Shown: positions 43,763-53,728, counted from the stretch's first letter. The stretch is 64,000 nucleotides of DNA from Lachnospiraceae bacterium (GCA_910576125.1 CAJTHM010000011.1:1-64000), one strand, 5' to 3'. The notes: generated by a model from the letters alone, not told the origin. Translations and numbers: made by a program.

Positions 43763-44386
43763 TTATTCGTACCACATATCCGAATGCAGGGCTTTCCGCA
43801 CTTCTTCACCGGAAAACCCTTTCCGCATCAGAAAGCCATATATCCTCTGGCGCGCTTTCGGCTCTGCCGTCTCAAAGTCAAAGCCTTTCTTTTTAAGAAG
43901 CGACTGTATCACGGCCTGTTCATTCTGGCCGCCGCCCTCTTTCTCCCATTCGTCCCAGGCGCTCTCCAGGACCTCCCTGCCGATTCCTCTGCCAAGGAGA
44001 TCCTGCTCTATCCGCCTGCGGCTCCTGTCCTGGGCATGGTTGCGCATGAAATTCACGGCATACCGCAAGTCGTCCGTATAGCGGAAACTTTCCACATAGC
44101 CCAATGCTTCCGCTATGATCTGCTCCGGATAGCCGCCGCTTTTAAGCTTGTCATGAAGCTGCTTTACCGTGTAGTCCCGGTTCTTCAGCAGATTCATGGC
44201 CCGCAGCTTCGCCCGCTTCGGCAGGATTTCCTCTGTAATGGCACACAGAACGGTCTCCTCTATCTCCTCGCCCTCACAGATATGGAATCTGCGCAGTTCG
44301 CTTTTATATAGTACAAAAGCATACTCCTCGTCCGTAGATACTCTGACGCGGGATTTGGAGACCTCTGTCATCTGCGTAACCTTCAT
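43763..44386 (-). CDS. recX: RecA regulator RecX
   Basis: A 207-residue helical protein that modulates RecA filaments. Recognisable RecX three-helix repeats: [29 protein letters not shown], then [43 protein letters not shown]. It overlaps the recA stop by 4 bp (ATGA), so it is translationally coupled to recA and under the SOS promoter. Confidence 0.93.
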   Translation of the reverse strand: MKVTQMTEVSKSRVRVSTDEEYAFVLYKSELRRFHICEGEEIEETVLCAITEEILPKRAKLRAMNLLKNRDYTVKQLHDKLKSGGYPEQIIAEALGYVESFRYTDDLRYAVNFMRNHAQDRSRRRIEQDLLGRGIGREVLESAWDEWEKEGGGQNEQAVIQSLLKKKGFDFETAEPKARQRIYGFLMRKGFSGEEVRKALHSDMWYE

Positions 44387-45534
44387 TTATTCTCCTGCTC
44401 GGCCCCGTCTCCATCAGCCGCTTTCTCCTCTGCCTTGGACGCGCTGGTTCTGCTGCCTGCCCTGCCCCCCGTCTTCGTCCCGGCCTTGGCCTCTGTCTTG
44501 CCGCTTTCCTTATTCACTGCCTCCGCGTTTGCGGCAGCATCACCAAATCCATAGTGTGCCCGCACCTTATCTTCCACGGTCTTACAGATTTCCGGGTTGT
44601 CCCTGAGATACTGCTTTGCGTTCTCACGGCCCTGGCCGATTTTATTCCCCTCATAAGCGTACCATGCGCCGGACTTCACCACGATATTCAAATCCGCCGC
44701 CAGATCCAGGATATCTCCTTCCCTGGAAATGCCCTTGCCGAACATGATGTCGAATTCCGCCTCCTTGAAAGGAGGGGCCACCTTATTCTTCACCACCTTG
44801 ACCCTGGTGTGATTACCGATCACTTCCCCGCCCTGTTTCAGGGACTCCACACGGCGCACATCCATGCGGACGGAGGAATAGAATTTCAGCGCCCGGCCTC
44901 CGGTAGTGGTCTCCGGGTTGCCGAACATGACGCCGATTTTCTCGCGGAGCTGGTTGATGAATATCACCACACAGTTGGACTTGCTGATGATGGAGGTGAG
45001 CTTGCGCAGCGCCTGGGACATCAGACGAGCCTGCAGGCCCACATGGCTCTCGCCCATGTCACCGTCAATCTCGGCTTTGGGCACCAGCGCCGCCACGGAG
45101 TCCACCACCACGATATCGATGGCCCCGGAGCGCACCATAGTCTCCGCGATCTCCAGCGCCTGCTCTCCGTTGTCAGGCTGCGAGATATAGAGATTGTCGA
45201 TGTCCACGCCGATGTTCTTGGCATATACGGGATCCAGCGCGTGCTCCGCGTCGATGAAGCCGGCTATGCCGCCTTTCTTCTGTACCTCCGCGATCATATG
45301 CAGGGTGACTGTGGTCTTACCGCTGGATTCCGGTCCGTATATCTCCACGATCCTCCCCTTGGGAATCCCTCCCAGCCCCAGCGCTATGTCAAGGCTTAAG
45401 GAGCCTGTGGGGACGGTCTCTACGTTCATCTGTCTGTTAGGGTCGCCAAGCTTCATCACTGCGCCCTTGCCGTACTGCTTCTCAATCTGGCCGATTGCCG
45501 CGTCCAATGCTTTTAATTTTTCTTCTCTTTCCAT
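44383..45534 (-). CDS. recA: Recombinase RecA
   Basis: A 383-residue recombinase: Walker [10 protein letters not shown] (67-75), strand-exchange loop regions with [17 protein letters not shown] and the [18 protein letters not shown] segment. The C-terminal tail is extended, rich in Lys, Ala, Gly and acidic residues (about 345-383). Overlaps recX. Controlled by a promoter with LexA-type boxes upstream. Confidence 0.99.
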   Translation of the reverse strand: MEREEKLKALDAAIGQIEKQYGKGAVMKLGDPNRQMNVETVPTGSLSLDIALGLGGIPKGRIVEIYGPESSGKTTVTLHMIAEVQKKGGIAGFIDAEHALDPVYAKNIGVDIDNLYISQPDNGEQALEIAETMVRSGAIDIVVVDSVAALVPKAEIDGDMGESHVGLQARLMSQALRKLTSIISKSNCVVIFINQLREKIGVMFGNPETTTGGRALKFYSSVRMDVRRVESLKQGGEVIGNHTRVKVVKNKVAPPFKEAEFDIMFGKGISREGDILDLAADLNIVVKSGAWYAYEGNKIGQGRENAKQYLRDNPEICKTVEDKVRAHYGFGDAAANAEAVNKESGKTEAKAGTKTGGRAGSRTSASKAEEKAADGDGAEQENK

Positions 45535-45555
45535 CTGGAATCTCCTTTTTTACAA

Positions 45556-45608
45556 GAACAGACGTTCTTCCCTATTATTAGGATAAAACATCCGTTCGCA
45601 TTTGTCAA
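45556..45608 (-). promoter_or_regulatory. recA SOS promoter with two LexA-type boxes
   Basis: Minus strand: TTGACA (45603-45608), 17-bp spacer, TATCCT (45580-45585). A near-consensus box CGAAC-GGAT-GTTT (45586-45598) lies in the spacer, and a perfect GAAC-AGAC-GTTC box (45556-45567) lies just downstream of the -10. This is the Gram-positive DinR/LexA arrangement. The remainder of the 300-bp gap to cinA shows no gene. Confidence 0.8.
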
Positions 45609-45824
45609 CTATATTTTACCTTATTTTAAGTACCTTAAAACTCCCTCAAAGGCATCCCACCTTCCTGTCTGGAAATTCTTTCTGAAAACTGTGGCGAAAG
45701 CGCCGGATTCTGAGAACAATACGAATCTGCGAACTATCAGAGATTGAATCAGACAAGAAAATCATACCACAGGATGCCGCCGGTGGCAACAGGATAATCG
45801 GTAATATGCAGAGAAATCGCAAAG

Positions 45825-45850
45825 AAAAAAGGAGTCAGGACTCCTTTTTT
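45825..45850 (-). terminator. Terminator overlapping the cinA stop
   Basis: AAAAAAGGAGT-CAGG-ACTCCTTTTTT is a perfect 11-bp stem. On the minus strand it ends in TTTTTTCTTT. Its 5' arm is part of the last codons of cinA (stop at 45835), so the terminator is built into the coding end. Confidence 0.85.
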
Positions 45851-47106
45851 CCAAATGTCACCTTACTGAAGTATTCCAGCACACAGCTGCGAGTCAGGGT
45901 CAGGGCAGAGGACACCGCCGACTCCCGTATCTTGCTCCGGTTCCCGGAGAACTGACATTTCTTCACGGTGGTCTTTCCCTTTACGAAGCATGCGATGTAC
46001 ACAAGGCCCACCGGCTTCTCCGGCGTCCCTCCGTCCGGGCCCGCGATGCCCGTGATGGCCACCGCCACATCCGCCTTGCACTCCAGAGCCGCTCCTTTCG
46101 CCATCTCCTCCGCCGTCTTCTCGCTGACCGCGCCGTGCTTCTGCAGGGTGCTCTTCTTCACCCCCAGGAAACGCCGCTTTGCCTTGTTGGAATAAGTAAC
46201 CATACCGAATTTATAGACCTCCGAAATGCCCGGCACGTTCACCAGTCTGGCGGAGAGCATCCCTCCCGTACAGGACTCCGCACAGGTGATAGTCAGGTCA
46301 TTGGCCAGGAGCAGATCCACCACGGATTTCTCCAGGGTCACAGTCTCATCGGTGGTATACACATGGTTGCCGAATCTTGCTTTCAGCTCTTTCACCACGG
46401 GCTTGATCAGCTTGCCCGCGCTCTTTTTATCCTCCCCATTGGCCGTGACGCGGATATGCACCTCGCCGGTCTTGGCATAGGTGGCGATGGTGGGATTGGT
46501 CTGGGTGTCGATCAAATCCTTCACCATGGTCTCCGCCCTGCTCTCCCCCACGCCGCAGATTTTCACTGTCTGGGAACAGATTACCTGGGAATTCAGGGAT
46601 GCCAGATAGGGCTCCACGCTCTCCTCGAACATGGGATAAAGCTCGTTAGGCGGTCCGGGAAGCAGAATCACCTTTGCGCTTTCCGTCTCTATGATGGCCC
46701 CCGGCGCCGTGCCGTTATGGTTCTCCATGATGATGGCTCCCTCGGGCAGCATGGCCTGTTTCCAGTTGTTGTCCGTAGGTTCCATCCCCCTGTCGGCAAA
46801 AAATTTTTCTATGGCTTCCTTGCTGGGCCCGTGCAGATACAAGGACTTCCCGCAGACCTTTGCCGCCGTCTCTTTCGTCAGATCATCCTCCGTAGGTCCA
46901 AGGCCCCCGGAAAGAATCACGATGTCGGAGCGCCCCACGGCTGTCTCTATCACCTGCGCAAGCCTCTCCTCATTGTCCCCCACCACAGTCTGGAAATAGC
47001 AGGAAAGACCCAGGGCGGCACATTTCTCAGACAGATAGGCGGCGTTGGTATTCACGATATTTCCCAGCAGAATCTCCGTTCCCACGCAAATCAGTTCAAC
47101 TTTCAT
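45835..47106 (-). CDS. cinA: CinA-family competence/damage protein
   Basis: A 423-residue two-domain protein: N-terminal molybdopterin-binding-like domain (ELICVGTEILLGNIVNTNAAYL, VILSGGLGPTEDDLTKE, LLPGPPNELYPMFE) with ADP-ribose pyrophosphatase activity in relatives, and C-terminal NMN-amidase-type domain (TCAESCTGGMLSARLVNVPG, AITGIAGPDGGTPEKPVG). Both appear intact. It lies between pgsA and recA, the conserved Firmicute order. Confidence 0.95.
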   Translation of the reverse strand: MKVELICVGTEILLGNIVNTNAAYLSEKCAALGLSCYFQTVVGDNEERLAQVIETAVGRSDIVILSGGLGPTEDDLTKETAAKVCGKSLYLHGPSKEAIEKFFADRGMEPTDNNWKQAMLPEGAIIMENHNGTAPGAIIETESAKVILLPGPPNELYPMFEESVEPYLASLNSQVICSQTVKICGVGESRAETMVKDLIDTQTNPTIATYAKTGEVHIRVTANGEDKKSAGKLIKPVVKELKARFGNHVYTTDETVTLEKSVVDLLLANDLTITCAESCTGGMLSARLVNVPGISEVYKFGMVTYSNKAKRRFLGVKKSTLQKHGAVSEKTAEEMAKGAALECKADVAVAITGIAGPDGGTPEKPVGLVYIACFVKGKTTVKKCQFSGNRSKIRESAVSSALTLTRSCVLEYFSKVTFGKKES

Positions 47107-47137
47107 AATTCTTCTCCTCCGTGCTGTGTCGCTATTT

Positions 47138-47704
47138 CTACTCCCGCATCACGCCTTTGTTCTTCACCAGATAGTCCGCCAGGGATATCACAGTCAGCAC
47201 CAGCGCGGCCCACATGACGATATCCGTCACCAGCTGCAGCTGCGGGATATCTGCGATCATCAGGCATACCATGACCATCTGGAAAGTGGTCTTGAACTTC
47301 CCCCAGTAGCTGGCGGCTATGACTACATCCTTGTCTGCGGCCACCAGACGGAATCCGCTGATGATGAACTCTCTGCTGATAATGACGATGACAATCCATG
47401 CCGGAATCCGCCCAAGTTCTATCAGCGCAATCAAGGCAGAACAGACCAGAAGCTTGTCGGCCAGCGGATCCATGAACTTGCCGAAATTCGTCACCAGATT
47501 GTATTTTCTGGCAATCTTGCCGTCTATGAGATCCGTCAGGCTGGCGATGATAAAGACCGCCAGTGCAATGTAGTCCACATATTCCAGGATACCGCCGAAC
47601 AGCGCCCCATACCAGCCCCAGCCGCTGCCCTCTCCCAGCAGGAGCAGTACGAAAGGCGGAATCAGCAGGATACGGAATATCGTCAGTTTATTAGGCAAAT
47701 TCAT
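47138..47704 (-). CDS. pgsA: CDP-diacylglycerol-glycerol-3-phosphate 3-phosphatidyltransferase
   Basis: Membrane enzyme for phosphatidylglycerol synthesis. The 188-residue protein has four to six membrane segments and the CDP-alcohol phosphotransferase motif with Asp61, Gly62, Ala65, Arg66, Gly75, Asp79 and Asp83 in DGKIARKYNLVTNFGKFMDP. 31 bp upstream of cinA. Confidence 0.95.
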   Translation of the reverse strand: MNLPNKLTIFRILLIPPFVLLLLGEGSGWGWYGALFGGILEYVDYIALAVFIIASLTDLIDGKIARKYNLVTNFGKFMDPLADKLLVCSALIALIELGRIPAWIVIVIISREFIISGFRLVAADKDVVIAASYWGKFKTTFQMVMVCLMIADIPQLQLVTDIVMWAALVLTVISLADYLVKNKGVMRE

Positions 47705-47801
47705 CTTTACACCCCCTGCGCGCTTTGGCGCGTATATTATACTGCTTAACAGTTAAAATTTCCGAGTGACCCGCCCGCTCCGGCGGGCATCTGATCAATC
47801 G

Positions 47802-49130
47802 TTACTGACTGACTATCTCGCCAATCAAATCATACTCGTTGAAATCCGTCACCAGGGCTCTGACAAAATCCCCGCTCATCAGCTCCCTGTCCGTGTGCAG
47901 GAACAGGTACCCGTCCACATCCGGCGCATCCCGGTAGGTCCGGGTCACATACACATCCTCGTCGGCCACCTTGCCCTCCACCATCACAGTGAGCTCGCGC
48001 CCGATCATGTCCCCGGCTCTCTCAAAGGCAATGGCCTGCTGAAGCTCCATCAGTTCGTCCCGCCTGAATGCTTTCACATCCTCCGCAATCTGGTCCGGCA
48101 TGGCCGCCGCCACGGTATCCTCCTCCTGAGAATAGGGGAACACCCCCAGCCTGTCGAATTCCATCTCATTGACGAAGCGGTATAGCTCCTCAAAGTCCTC
48201 CTGGGTCTCCCCGGGAAAACCGCTGATCAGCGTCGTCCGCAGACAGATATCCGGGATCCGCTCCCTGAGCATCGCAATCTGTCGCCGCAGCTGCTCCTCA
48301 TTGGTCCGCCTGCCCATCCGCCGCAGGATTTCATCCGAAGCATGCTGAATGGGAATGTCCAGATAATGGCATACTTTCGGCTCTCTGGCAATCACGTCTA
48401 TCAGCTCTTCCGTAATCTCCTCCGGGTAGCAGTACAATACACGAATCCAGCGGATGCCAGGGATGGCCGCCAGCTTCCAAAGCAATTCAGGAAGGCTCTT
48501 TCTTCCATATAAATCTGTGCCGTACAAGGTGGTCTCCTGGGCCACCAGAATCAGCTCTTTCACGCCGCCCCCGGCCAATACCCCGGCCTGTTCCACCAGA
48601 CTCTCCATGGGAATGCTGCGGTATCTGCCCCGAACCTTTGGAATGATGCAGTAAGTACAGCGCTTGTCACAGCCCTCCGCAATCTTCAGATAGGCATAAT
48701 GGCCTCCTGTGGTCACAATCCTGTCCCTGCACGAGGCAGGAGGCGCGTCCAGATTCCGATAACGGTTTCGTCCGTTTCCAGAGAGCACCTCCTCCAACGC
48801 ATCTCCGATTTCTCCTATGGCGGCCGTGCCCACCAGCGCGTCCACCTCAGGAATCTCTTTCTGGATTTCCTCCTGATAGCGCTGGGCCAGACAGCCTGTG
48901 GCAATCAAAGCTTTCAGCTTTCCCGCCTTGCGGAGCTGCGCCATCTCAAGCAAAGTCCCTATGCTCTCCTCCTTGGCGTCTCCGATGAAGCAGCATGTAT
49001 TGACTATCACAATATCCGCCTTTTCTTCATCATCCGTGAAGCCAAAGCCCTTTTTCTGCAGAATGCCCAGCATCATCTCCGTGTCGGCGAGATTCTTGTC
49101 GCAGCCAAGCGATATAAATAAAATATCCAT
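47802..49130 (-). CDS. rimO: Ribosomal protein S12 methylthiotransferase
   Basis: Radical-SAM enzyme that methylthiolates Asp of ribosomal protein S12. The 442-residue protein has the N-terminal UPF0004 domain (FISLGCDKNLADTEMM with cluster cysteines, NTCCFIGDAKEES), the radical SAM CxxxCxxC (CDKRCTYC) and a C-terminal TRAM domain. The ATG at 49130 with GAGG nearby is preferred over the upstream ATG at 49163. Adjacent to pgsA as in other Clostridia. Confidence 0.95.
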   Translation of the reverse strand: MDILFISLGCDKNLADTEMMLGILQKKGFGFTDDEEKADIVIVNTCCFIGDAKEESIGTLLEMAQLRKAGKLKALIATGCLAQRYQEEIQKEIPEVDALVGTAAIGEIGDALEEVLSGNGRNRYRNLDAPPASCRDRIVTTGGHYAYLKIAEGCDKRCTYCIIPKVRGRYRSIPMESLVEQAGVLAGGGVKELILVAQETTLYGTDLYGRKSLPELLWKLAAIPGIRWIRVLYCYPEEITEELIDVIAREPKVCHYLDIPIQHASDEILRRMGRRTNEEQLRRQIAMLRERIPDICLRTTLISGFPGETQEDFEELYRFVNEMEFDRLGVFPYSQEEDTVAAAMPDQIAEDVKAFRRDELMELQQAIAFERAGDMIGRELTVMVEGKVADEDVYVTRTYRDAPDVDGYLFLHTDRELMSGDFVRALVTDFNEYDLIGEIVSQ

Positions 49131-49184
49131 AAAAACCTCATATGGGATGAAAATAGCTGGCAAACTGCCAGCTATCCCTCCTCT

Positions 49185-49415
49185 TTATTCGCTGCCCAGT
49201 ATCTTGATTTTGCCCTGATTGAGCTCCTCGACCGCCACGGACAGAGGCTTTTTGTCCTTGCTGTCCACCATGGCCTCCTCGCCGCCGATCAGCTGCCTGG
49301 CCCTCTTGGACGTAGCCATGACGATGGAATAGCGGCTGCTCACCACGGGAGTATCTCCCTGCTCTACCCCTTTGTTCACTACTTTCATCAAATCTGAATA
49401 GGATGGATGTAACAT
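49185..49415 (-). CDS. rpoZ: RNA polymerase omega subunit
   Basis: A 76-residue protein of the omega family: SRYSIVMATSKRARQLI and the following GEEAMVDSKDKKPLSVAVEELNQGKI. Helps assembly of RNA polymerase. Its ATG overlaps the gmk stop by 1 bp, the usual gmk-rpoZ coupling. Confidence 0.93.
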   Translation of the reverse strand: MLHPSYSDLMKVVNKGVEQGDTPVVSSRYSIVMATSKRARQLIGGEEAMVDSKDKKPLSVAVEELNQGKIKILGSE

Positions 49416-50086
49416 TACTCTTGCGCTCCTTTCGCGAAACTATACAGTTCCTCTCTGATTCCTTTTACAAATTCTTCCCTTCTCACCGGAGCTCTGCGGG
49501 CTGCGGCCACCAGGTGATGTACCTCCTCCGCGCTCTCCTCCAGCTTGTCGTTCACCACCAGATAATCGTAGAACTCAACGCCCTCCGATTCCTCCGCGGC
49601 TCTGGCCAGTCGGCTGGCGATTGCCTCCTCGCTCTCTGTCCCTCTTCCCTCAAGCCTGCGCTTGAGTTCCCCGGCATTGGGAGGCGTCACGAAAATCAGC
49701 AGGCTCTCCGGAAATTTTTCCTTGATTTTCAAGGCTCCCTGTATCTCTATCTCCAGGATGACATTCCTGCCTTCGGACAGCTGCTCCTCCACATAGGCCT
49801 TTGGCGTCCCATAGTAATTCCCGCAGTATGACGCGTACTCAATGAGTCCGTCCTGCCTTATGGTCTCCTCGAAACGTTCCTTGTCCGTGAAAAAATATTC
49901 CACACCGTCCCGCTCTCCCGGCCTGGGGGTACGAGTGGTCATGGAAATCGACAGAGCATAGTCGTTCGCATGCCTGCGCAGCAGTTCCTTTACCAGTGTA
50001 CCCTTTCCCGCGCCGGAAAAACCGGATATGACAATCAGAATTCCTTTTTGTTCCATATCATATAATAATGCGTTACTGTCTTTCAT
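49415..50086 (-). CDS. gmk: Guanylate kinase
   Basis: Converts GMP to GDP. The 223-residue protein has the P-loop GFSGAGKGT (22-30), SMTTRTPRPGERDGVEYFF and the lid region RLEGRGTESEEAIASRLARA. The start at 50086 has GGAGG 6 nt upstream and overlaps the remA end by 14 bp; a later ATG (50056) would shorten the N-terminus. The long frame further upstream is the antisense-like shadow of remA. Confidence 0.95.
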   Translation of the reverse strand: MKDSNALLYDMEQKGILIVISGFSGAGKGTLVKELLRRHANDYALSISMTTRTPRPGERDGVEYFFTDKERFEETIRQDGLIEYASYCGNYYGTPKAYVEEQLSEGRNVILEIEIQGALKIKEKFPESLLIFVTPPNAGELKRRLEGRGTESEEAIASRLARAAEESEGVEFYDYLVVNDKLEESAEEVHHLVAAARRAPVRREEFVKGIREELYSFAKGAQE

Positions 50087-50354
50087 CCGTCCCCTCCACG
50101 CTGCTTTCCTCCTGCATTTGCGCGCTGCCCTGCACACGCCCCGCGATGGTCTCCGGCAGAAGCGCCGACAGTACCACCTGACTGTTCTCCATGACCAGCA
50201 CGGACTTAGTCTTGCGCCCCTGCGTGGCGTCGATGGCAATGCCCTTTTCCCTGGCGCTCTGCACCATCCTCTTGACGGGCGCGGATTCGGGGCTGACTAT
50301 GGCGATGATTTTTGAAGAATTCACGATATTTCCGAATCCGATATGAATCAGCAT
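50073..50354 (-). CDS. remA: Extracellular matrix regulator RemA (DUF370)
   Basis: A 93-residue DNA-binding protein: MLIHIGFGNIVNSSKIIAIV, SPESAPVKRMVQSAREKG, DATQGRKTKSVLVMENSQVVLSAL match RemA, which controls biofilm matrix genes in B. subtilis. In Clostridia its usual position is between yicC and gmk, as here (10 bp after yicC). Confidence 0.93.
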   Translation of the reverse strand: MLIHIGFGNIVNSSKIIAIVSPESAPVKRMVQSAREKGIAIDATQGRKTKSVLVMENSQVVLSALLPETIAGRVQGSAQMQEESSVEGTDERQ

Positions 50355-50364
50355 GCCGCCACTC

Positions 50365-51243
50365 CTACTCTATATTCTGAATCTGCTCTCTGACCTTTTC
50401 AATCTCTGTCTTCAGCTCTATGGCACAGTTGGAAGTCTCCAGGTCGCTTGCCTTGGACAGTATGGTATTGGCCTCCCGGTTCATCTCCTGGGCGATGAAG
50501 TCCAGCTTCCTTCCTATGGAGCCGCCTTCCAGCAAAGTATTTTTCGTGGTCTCGATGTGGCTGCGCAGCCGCACGATTTCCTCGTCCACGCACACCTTAT
50601 CCGCAAAAATCGTCACCTCCGTGAGAAGCCTTCCCTCGTCGATATTTGTATCCTCCAGAAGCTCCCTGACCCGTTCCTTAAGCTTACGGCGGTATTCCGC
50701 CACAATCTGCGGGGAACGCTCCGAGATAAAGTCCACTCTCATCCGCATTCCGTCCAGTTTCTCTATCAGGTCATTTTTCAGATGCTCACCCTCCACCACC
50801 CGGGTATCCACGAACATCCCGGCAGCGCCGATGAGAGCCTTGCGGAGCTCCTTCCACAGCTCTTCCTCGTCCACCCCGGCCTCTTCCATGGTGAAAATCT
50901 CGGGAAATCTGGAAAGCGCGGACACACGGATATCATTCTCCAGCCCGAACTCCTCCGCCATCTGGTTCAGATATCCCAGATACTCCTCCGCCACCTCTCT
51001 GTGATAACGCACCACAGAGGTCTTCTCGGAAAAATCCTCATAGGAGACAAAGACATCCACTTTCCCTCTGGAGATATAGCTCTTCAATTCATTTCGGATG
51101 GATGATTCAAAGAAATTGAGCGCTTTGGGCATCTTGATATTGATATCCAGATAACGGTGGTTCACCGACTTAATCTCCACCGTGAATTTCCTGTTGTTCT
51201 CGGCCACCTCACATCTGCCGAAACCAGTCATGCTCTTAATCAT
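50365..51243 (-). CDS. YicC-family endoribonuclease
   Basis: A 292-residue protein with both YicC domains: MIKSMTGFGRCEV at the start and NRHEANTILSKAS-like end (EMNREANTILSKASDLE, then IKVREQIQNIE-type tail). YicC is an RNase in E. coli and B. subtilis relatives. ATG at 51243 with AGGAG at 5 nt; the longer frame is not needed. First gene of the yicC-remA-gmk-rpoZ group. Confidence 0.92.
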   Translation of the reverse strand: MIKSMTGFGRCEVAENNRKFTVEIKSVNHRYLDINIKMPKALNFFESSIRNELKSYISRGKVDVFVSYEDFSEKTSVVRYHREVAEEYLGYLNQMAEEFGLENDIRVSALSRFPEIFTMEEAGVDEEELWKELRKALIGAAGMFVDTRVVEGEHLKNDLIEKLDGMRMRVDFISERSPQIVAEYRRKLKERVRELLEDTNIDEGRLLTEVTIFADKVCVDEEIVRLRSHIETTKNTLLEGGSIGRKLDFIAQEMNREANTILSKASDLETSNCAIELKTEIEKVREQIQNIE

Positions 51244-51463
51244 AGGCGCTCCTGTCCGGGAATGACTCCCTGTTGCTGCATACTTCTCCTTATTATAGAA
51301 TAAGTTTCGGCAAGCGTCAAGGGGCACTGACATTCCTTTTCCATATTTTCCCGATTTTCCTGATTTTTCCAGCCTCTGTCTTGCAAAGCCCCGGGAATTA
51401 TGCCATAATGAAATTATTCCGCAATCAAAGGATTGTATCATTTATGACAAAGGAGCCAATGCC

Positions 51464-51895
51464 ATGTATACGATTAAATCCCAAAAAGATAATGTACTTT
51501 TGTCAATCACGGTCCTCGTCCTCATTACGGCCTCGGCAAGACTCGTTGCGGTGCTCTATCTGATGACGGAGCTGGAAGCCCCCGGCAGCACGCTGGTTCT
51601 TGTGATTCTCTATGGCATCGTTCTGCTGGGCAGCATATTCCTGCTGCTCCGGCTGGTGCGGACGCGAAAGCACAAGCTGACCCTGCAGGCAAACGACTGT
51701 GTCTACATGCCCCTCTTCGGCACGCCCAGGAACCTGTCCTACAGCGACCTTGACAGAATCGACATGGGCGGAAAGACTTACATCCTCTATGGAAAAGACG
51801 GAAAGAAACTCGTGACATTCGATGATTTCCACATGGAAAACGCCCATGAAATCATCGCATTCCTGAAGCAAAAGGGCGTCAGGACCCAGATTTAA
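51464..51895 (+). CDS. Unknown membrane protein with C-terminal PH-like domain
   Basis: A 143-residue protein with two membrane segments (about 12-34 and 43-63) and a cytoplasmic C-terminal part (LTLQANDCVYMPLFGTPRNLSYSDLDRIDM, ILYGKDGKKLVTFDDF) resembling small PH-like domains of bacterial membrane proteins. Divergent from yicC, 18 bp before rqcH. Function unknown. Confidence 0.7.
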   Translation: MYTIKSQKDNVLLSITVLVLITASARLVAVLYLMTELEAPGSTLVLVILYGIVLLGSIFLLLRLVRTRKHKLTLQANDCVYMPLFGTPRNLSYSDLDRIDMGGKTYILYGKDGKKLVTFDDFHMENAHEIIAFLKQKGVRTQI

Positions 51896-51913
51896 GGACG
51901 GAGGAATCAAAAA

Positions 51914-53728
51914 ATGGCCTTTGACGGCGTAACCATAGCAAATGTGGTATCGGAACTGAAAAAAGAGCTCATGGGCGGGCGGCTCTATAAAATCGCTCAG
52001 CCGGAAGCGGACGAACTGCTGATCACCATCAAACAGCCAAACGGCACAAAGAAACTGTTGATTTCCGCGGAGGCTTCCCTGCCCTTGCTTTACCTGACCG
52101 AGAACAGCAAGCCCAGCCCTATGACAGCCCCCAATTTCTGCATGCTCCTGCGCAAACATCTGCAGAACGGCCGCATCACGGACATCTTCCAGCCGGGACT
52201 GGAGCGCATCGTCCACATCGAAATCGAGCATCTGGACGAAATGGGGGATTTGTGCCGGAAGACTCTGGTGGTGGAAATCATGGGAAAGCACAGCAATATC
52301 ATCTTCTGCGACGGCAACAACACGATTATCGACAGCATTAAGCATGTGTCCGCCGCTGTCAGCTCCCTCCGCGAGGTGCTGCCGGGCAAGCCCTATTTCG
52401 TGGCCCAGACCCAGGACAAGCTGGATGCCCTGACCACAGAGGAAGGGACATTCCGAAACGCCCTTTCCGCCAGGCCCCAGGCTGTCTTTAAGGCCATTTA
52501 CGGCAGCTTTACAGGCATTTCCCCCGTTCTGGCACAGGAGCTGTGCTATGAGGCGGGCGTTGACGGAGATATGCCCACCGCGGCGTTGACCGATTTGAAT
52601 TATGAGCGGCTGTATGACGCTTTCGCCCGCATGGTCTCCGCCATTCGGGAAGAAAGATTTTCCCCCAATATCGCATACACAGGCGACAGCCCTGTGGAGT
52701 TCTGCGCTCTGCCCTTGACCATGTACGGATATAGCCGGGCGGATTCCGCTTCGACTCAATCAGTCAATCCGGAATCCGCTCCCGCGCAGGACCATGTGGT
52801 CGCCTACGGTTCCATGTCCGCTCTGCTGGAGAACTATTACGCGGAGAAGAACATCCTGACCCGCATCCGCCAGAAATCTGCGGATCTGCGCCGCATCGTG
52901 CAGACCGCCCTGGAGCGGAACGTAAAGAAATATGACCTGCAGCTGCGCCAGATGAAAGACACGGAAAAGCGGGAGACTTACCGTGTCTACGGAGAACTGC
53001 TGAACACCTACGGCTATAGCGCCGAACCCGGCGCTAAATCTTTTGAGGCGCTGAACTACTATACCGATGAGATGGTGACCATCCCGCTGGATTCCACCCT
53101 CACCGCCACGGAAAATGCCAAGAAATATTTCGACAAATATGGGAAGATGAAGCGGACTTATGAGGCCCTGTCGCAATTGACCGAAGAAGTCAAGAAAGAA
53201 ATCCAGCATCTGGAGTCCGTCTCCAACGCCCTGGACATCGCTCTGTACGAGGAGGATCTGGCCCAGATCAAGGAAGAGCTCACCGAGAACGGCTATATCC
53301 GCCGGAAAGGCAGCCCCCGAAACGGAGGCAAAAAGAAGCAGAAAATCACCAGCAAGCCTTTCCACTATCTCAGCAGCGATGGGTTCCATATGTATGTGGG
53401 GAAGAATAATTTCCAGAATGACGAACTGACTTTCAAATTCGCCACAGGAAACGACTGGTGGTTCCACGCCAAGCAGGTTCCCGGCTCCCATGTCATCGTA
53501 AAGACGGGGAACGCGGACGAACTGCCGGACCGCACCTTTGAAGAGGCGGCGCGCCTGGCCGCTTACTACTCCAGGGGCCGCGGGCAGGAAAAAGTGGAAA
53601 TCGACTATATCCAGAAAAAGCATGTAAAAAAGCCGGGCGGCAGCAAACCGGGCTTTGTGGTCTACTATACGAATTTCTCCATGGCAATCGACAGTGATAT
53701 CTCCAATATACAGCTTGTAAATGAATAG
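51914..53728 (+). CDS. rqcH: Ribosome quality-control protein RqcH (NFACT family)
   Basis: A 604-residue NFACT protein: N-terminal NFACT-N domain (MAFDGVTIANVVSELKKEL, then NFCMLLRKHLQNGRI), helix-hairpin-helix and long coiled coil, and NFACT-R (GFHMYVGKNNFQNDELT, WWFHAKQVPGSHVIV). In B. subtilis RqcH adds C-terminal alanine tails to nascent chains on split ribosomes. The residue pair important for tailing (Asp97-Arg98 there) reads Glu97-Arg98 here. The same genome thus has a second ribosome-rescue candidate beside the GTPase-nuclease fusion at 28.8 kb. Confidence 0.93.
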   Translation: MAFDGVTIANVVSELKKELMGGRLYKIAQPEADELLITIKQPNGTKKLLISAEASLPLLYLTENSKPSPMTAPNFCMLLRKHLQNGRITDIFQPGLERIVHIEIEHLDEMGDLCRKTLVVEIMGKHSNIIFCDGNNTIIDSIKHVSAAVSSLREVLPGKPYFVAQTQDKLDALTTEEGTFRNALSARPQAVFKAIYGSFTGISPVLAQELCYEAGVDGDMPTAALTDLNYERLYDAFARMVSAIREERFSPNIAYTGDSPVEFCALPLTMYGYSRADSASTQSVNPESAPAQDHVVAYGSMSALLENYYAEKNILTRIRQKSADLRRIVQTALERNVKKYDLQLRQMKDTEKRETYRVYGELLNTYGYSAEPGAKSFEALNYYTDEMVTIPLDSTLTATENAKKYFDKYGKMKRTYEALSQLTEEVKKEIQHLESVSNALDIALYEEDLAQIKEELTENGYIRRKGSPRNGGKKKQKITSKPFHYLSSDGFHMYVGKNNFQNDELTFKFATGNDWWFHAKQVPGSHVIVKTGNADELPDRTFEEAARLAAYYSRGRGQEKVEIDYIQKKHVKKPGGSKPGFVVYYTNFSMAIDSDISNIQLVNE

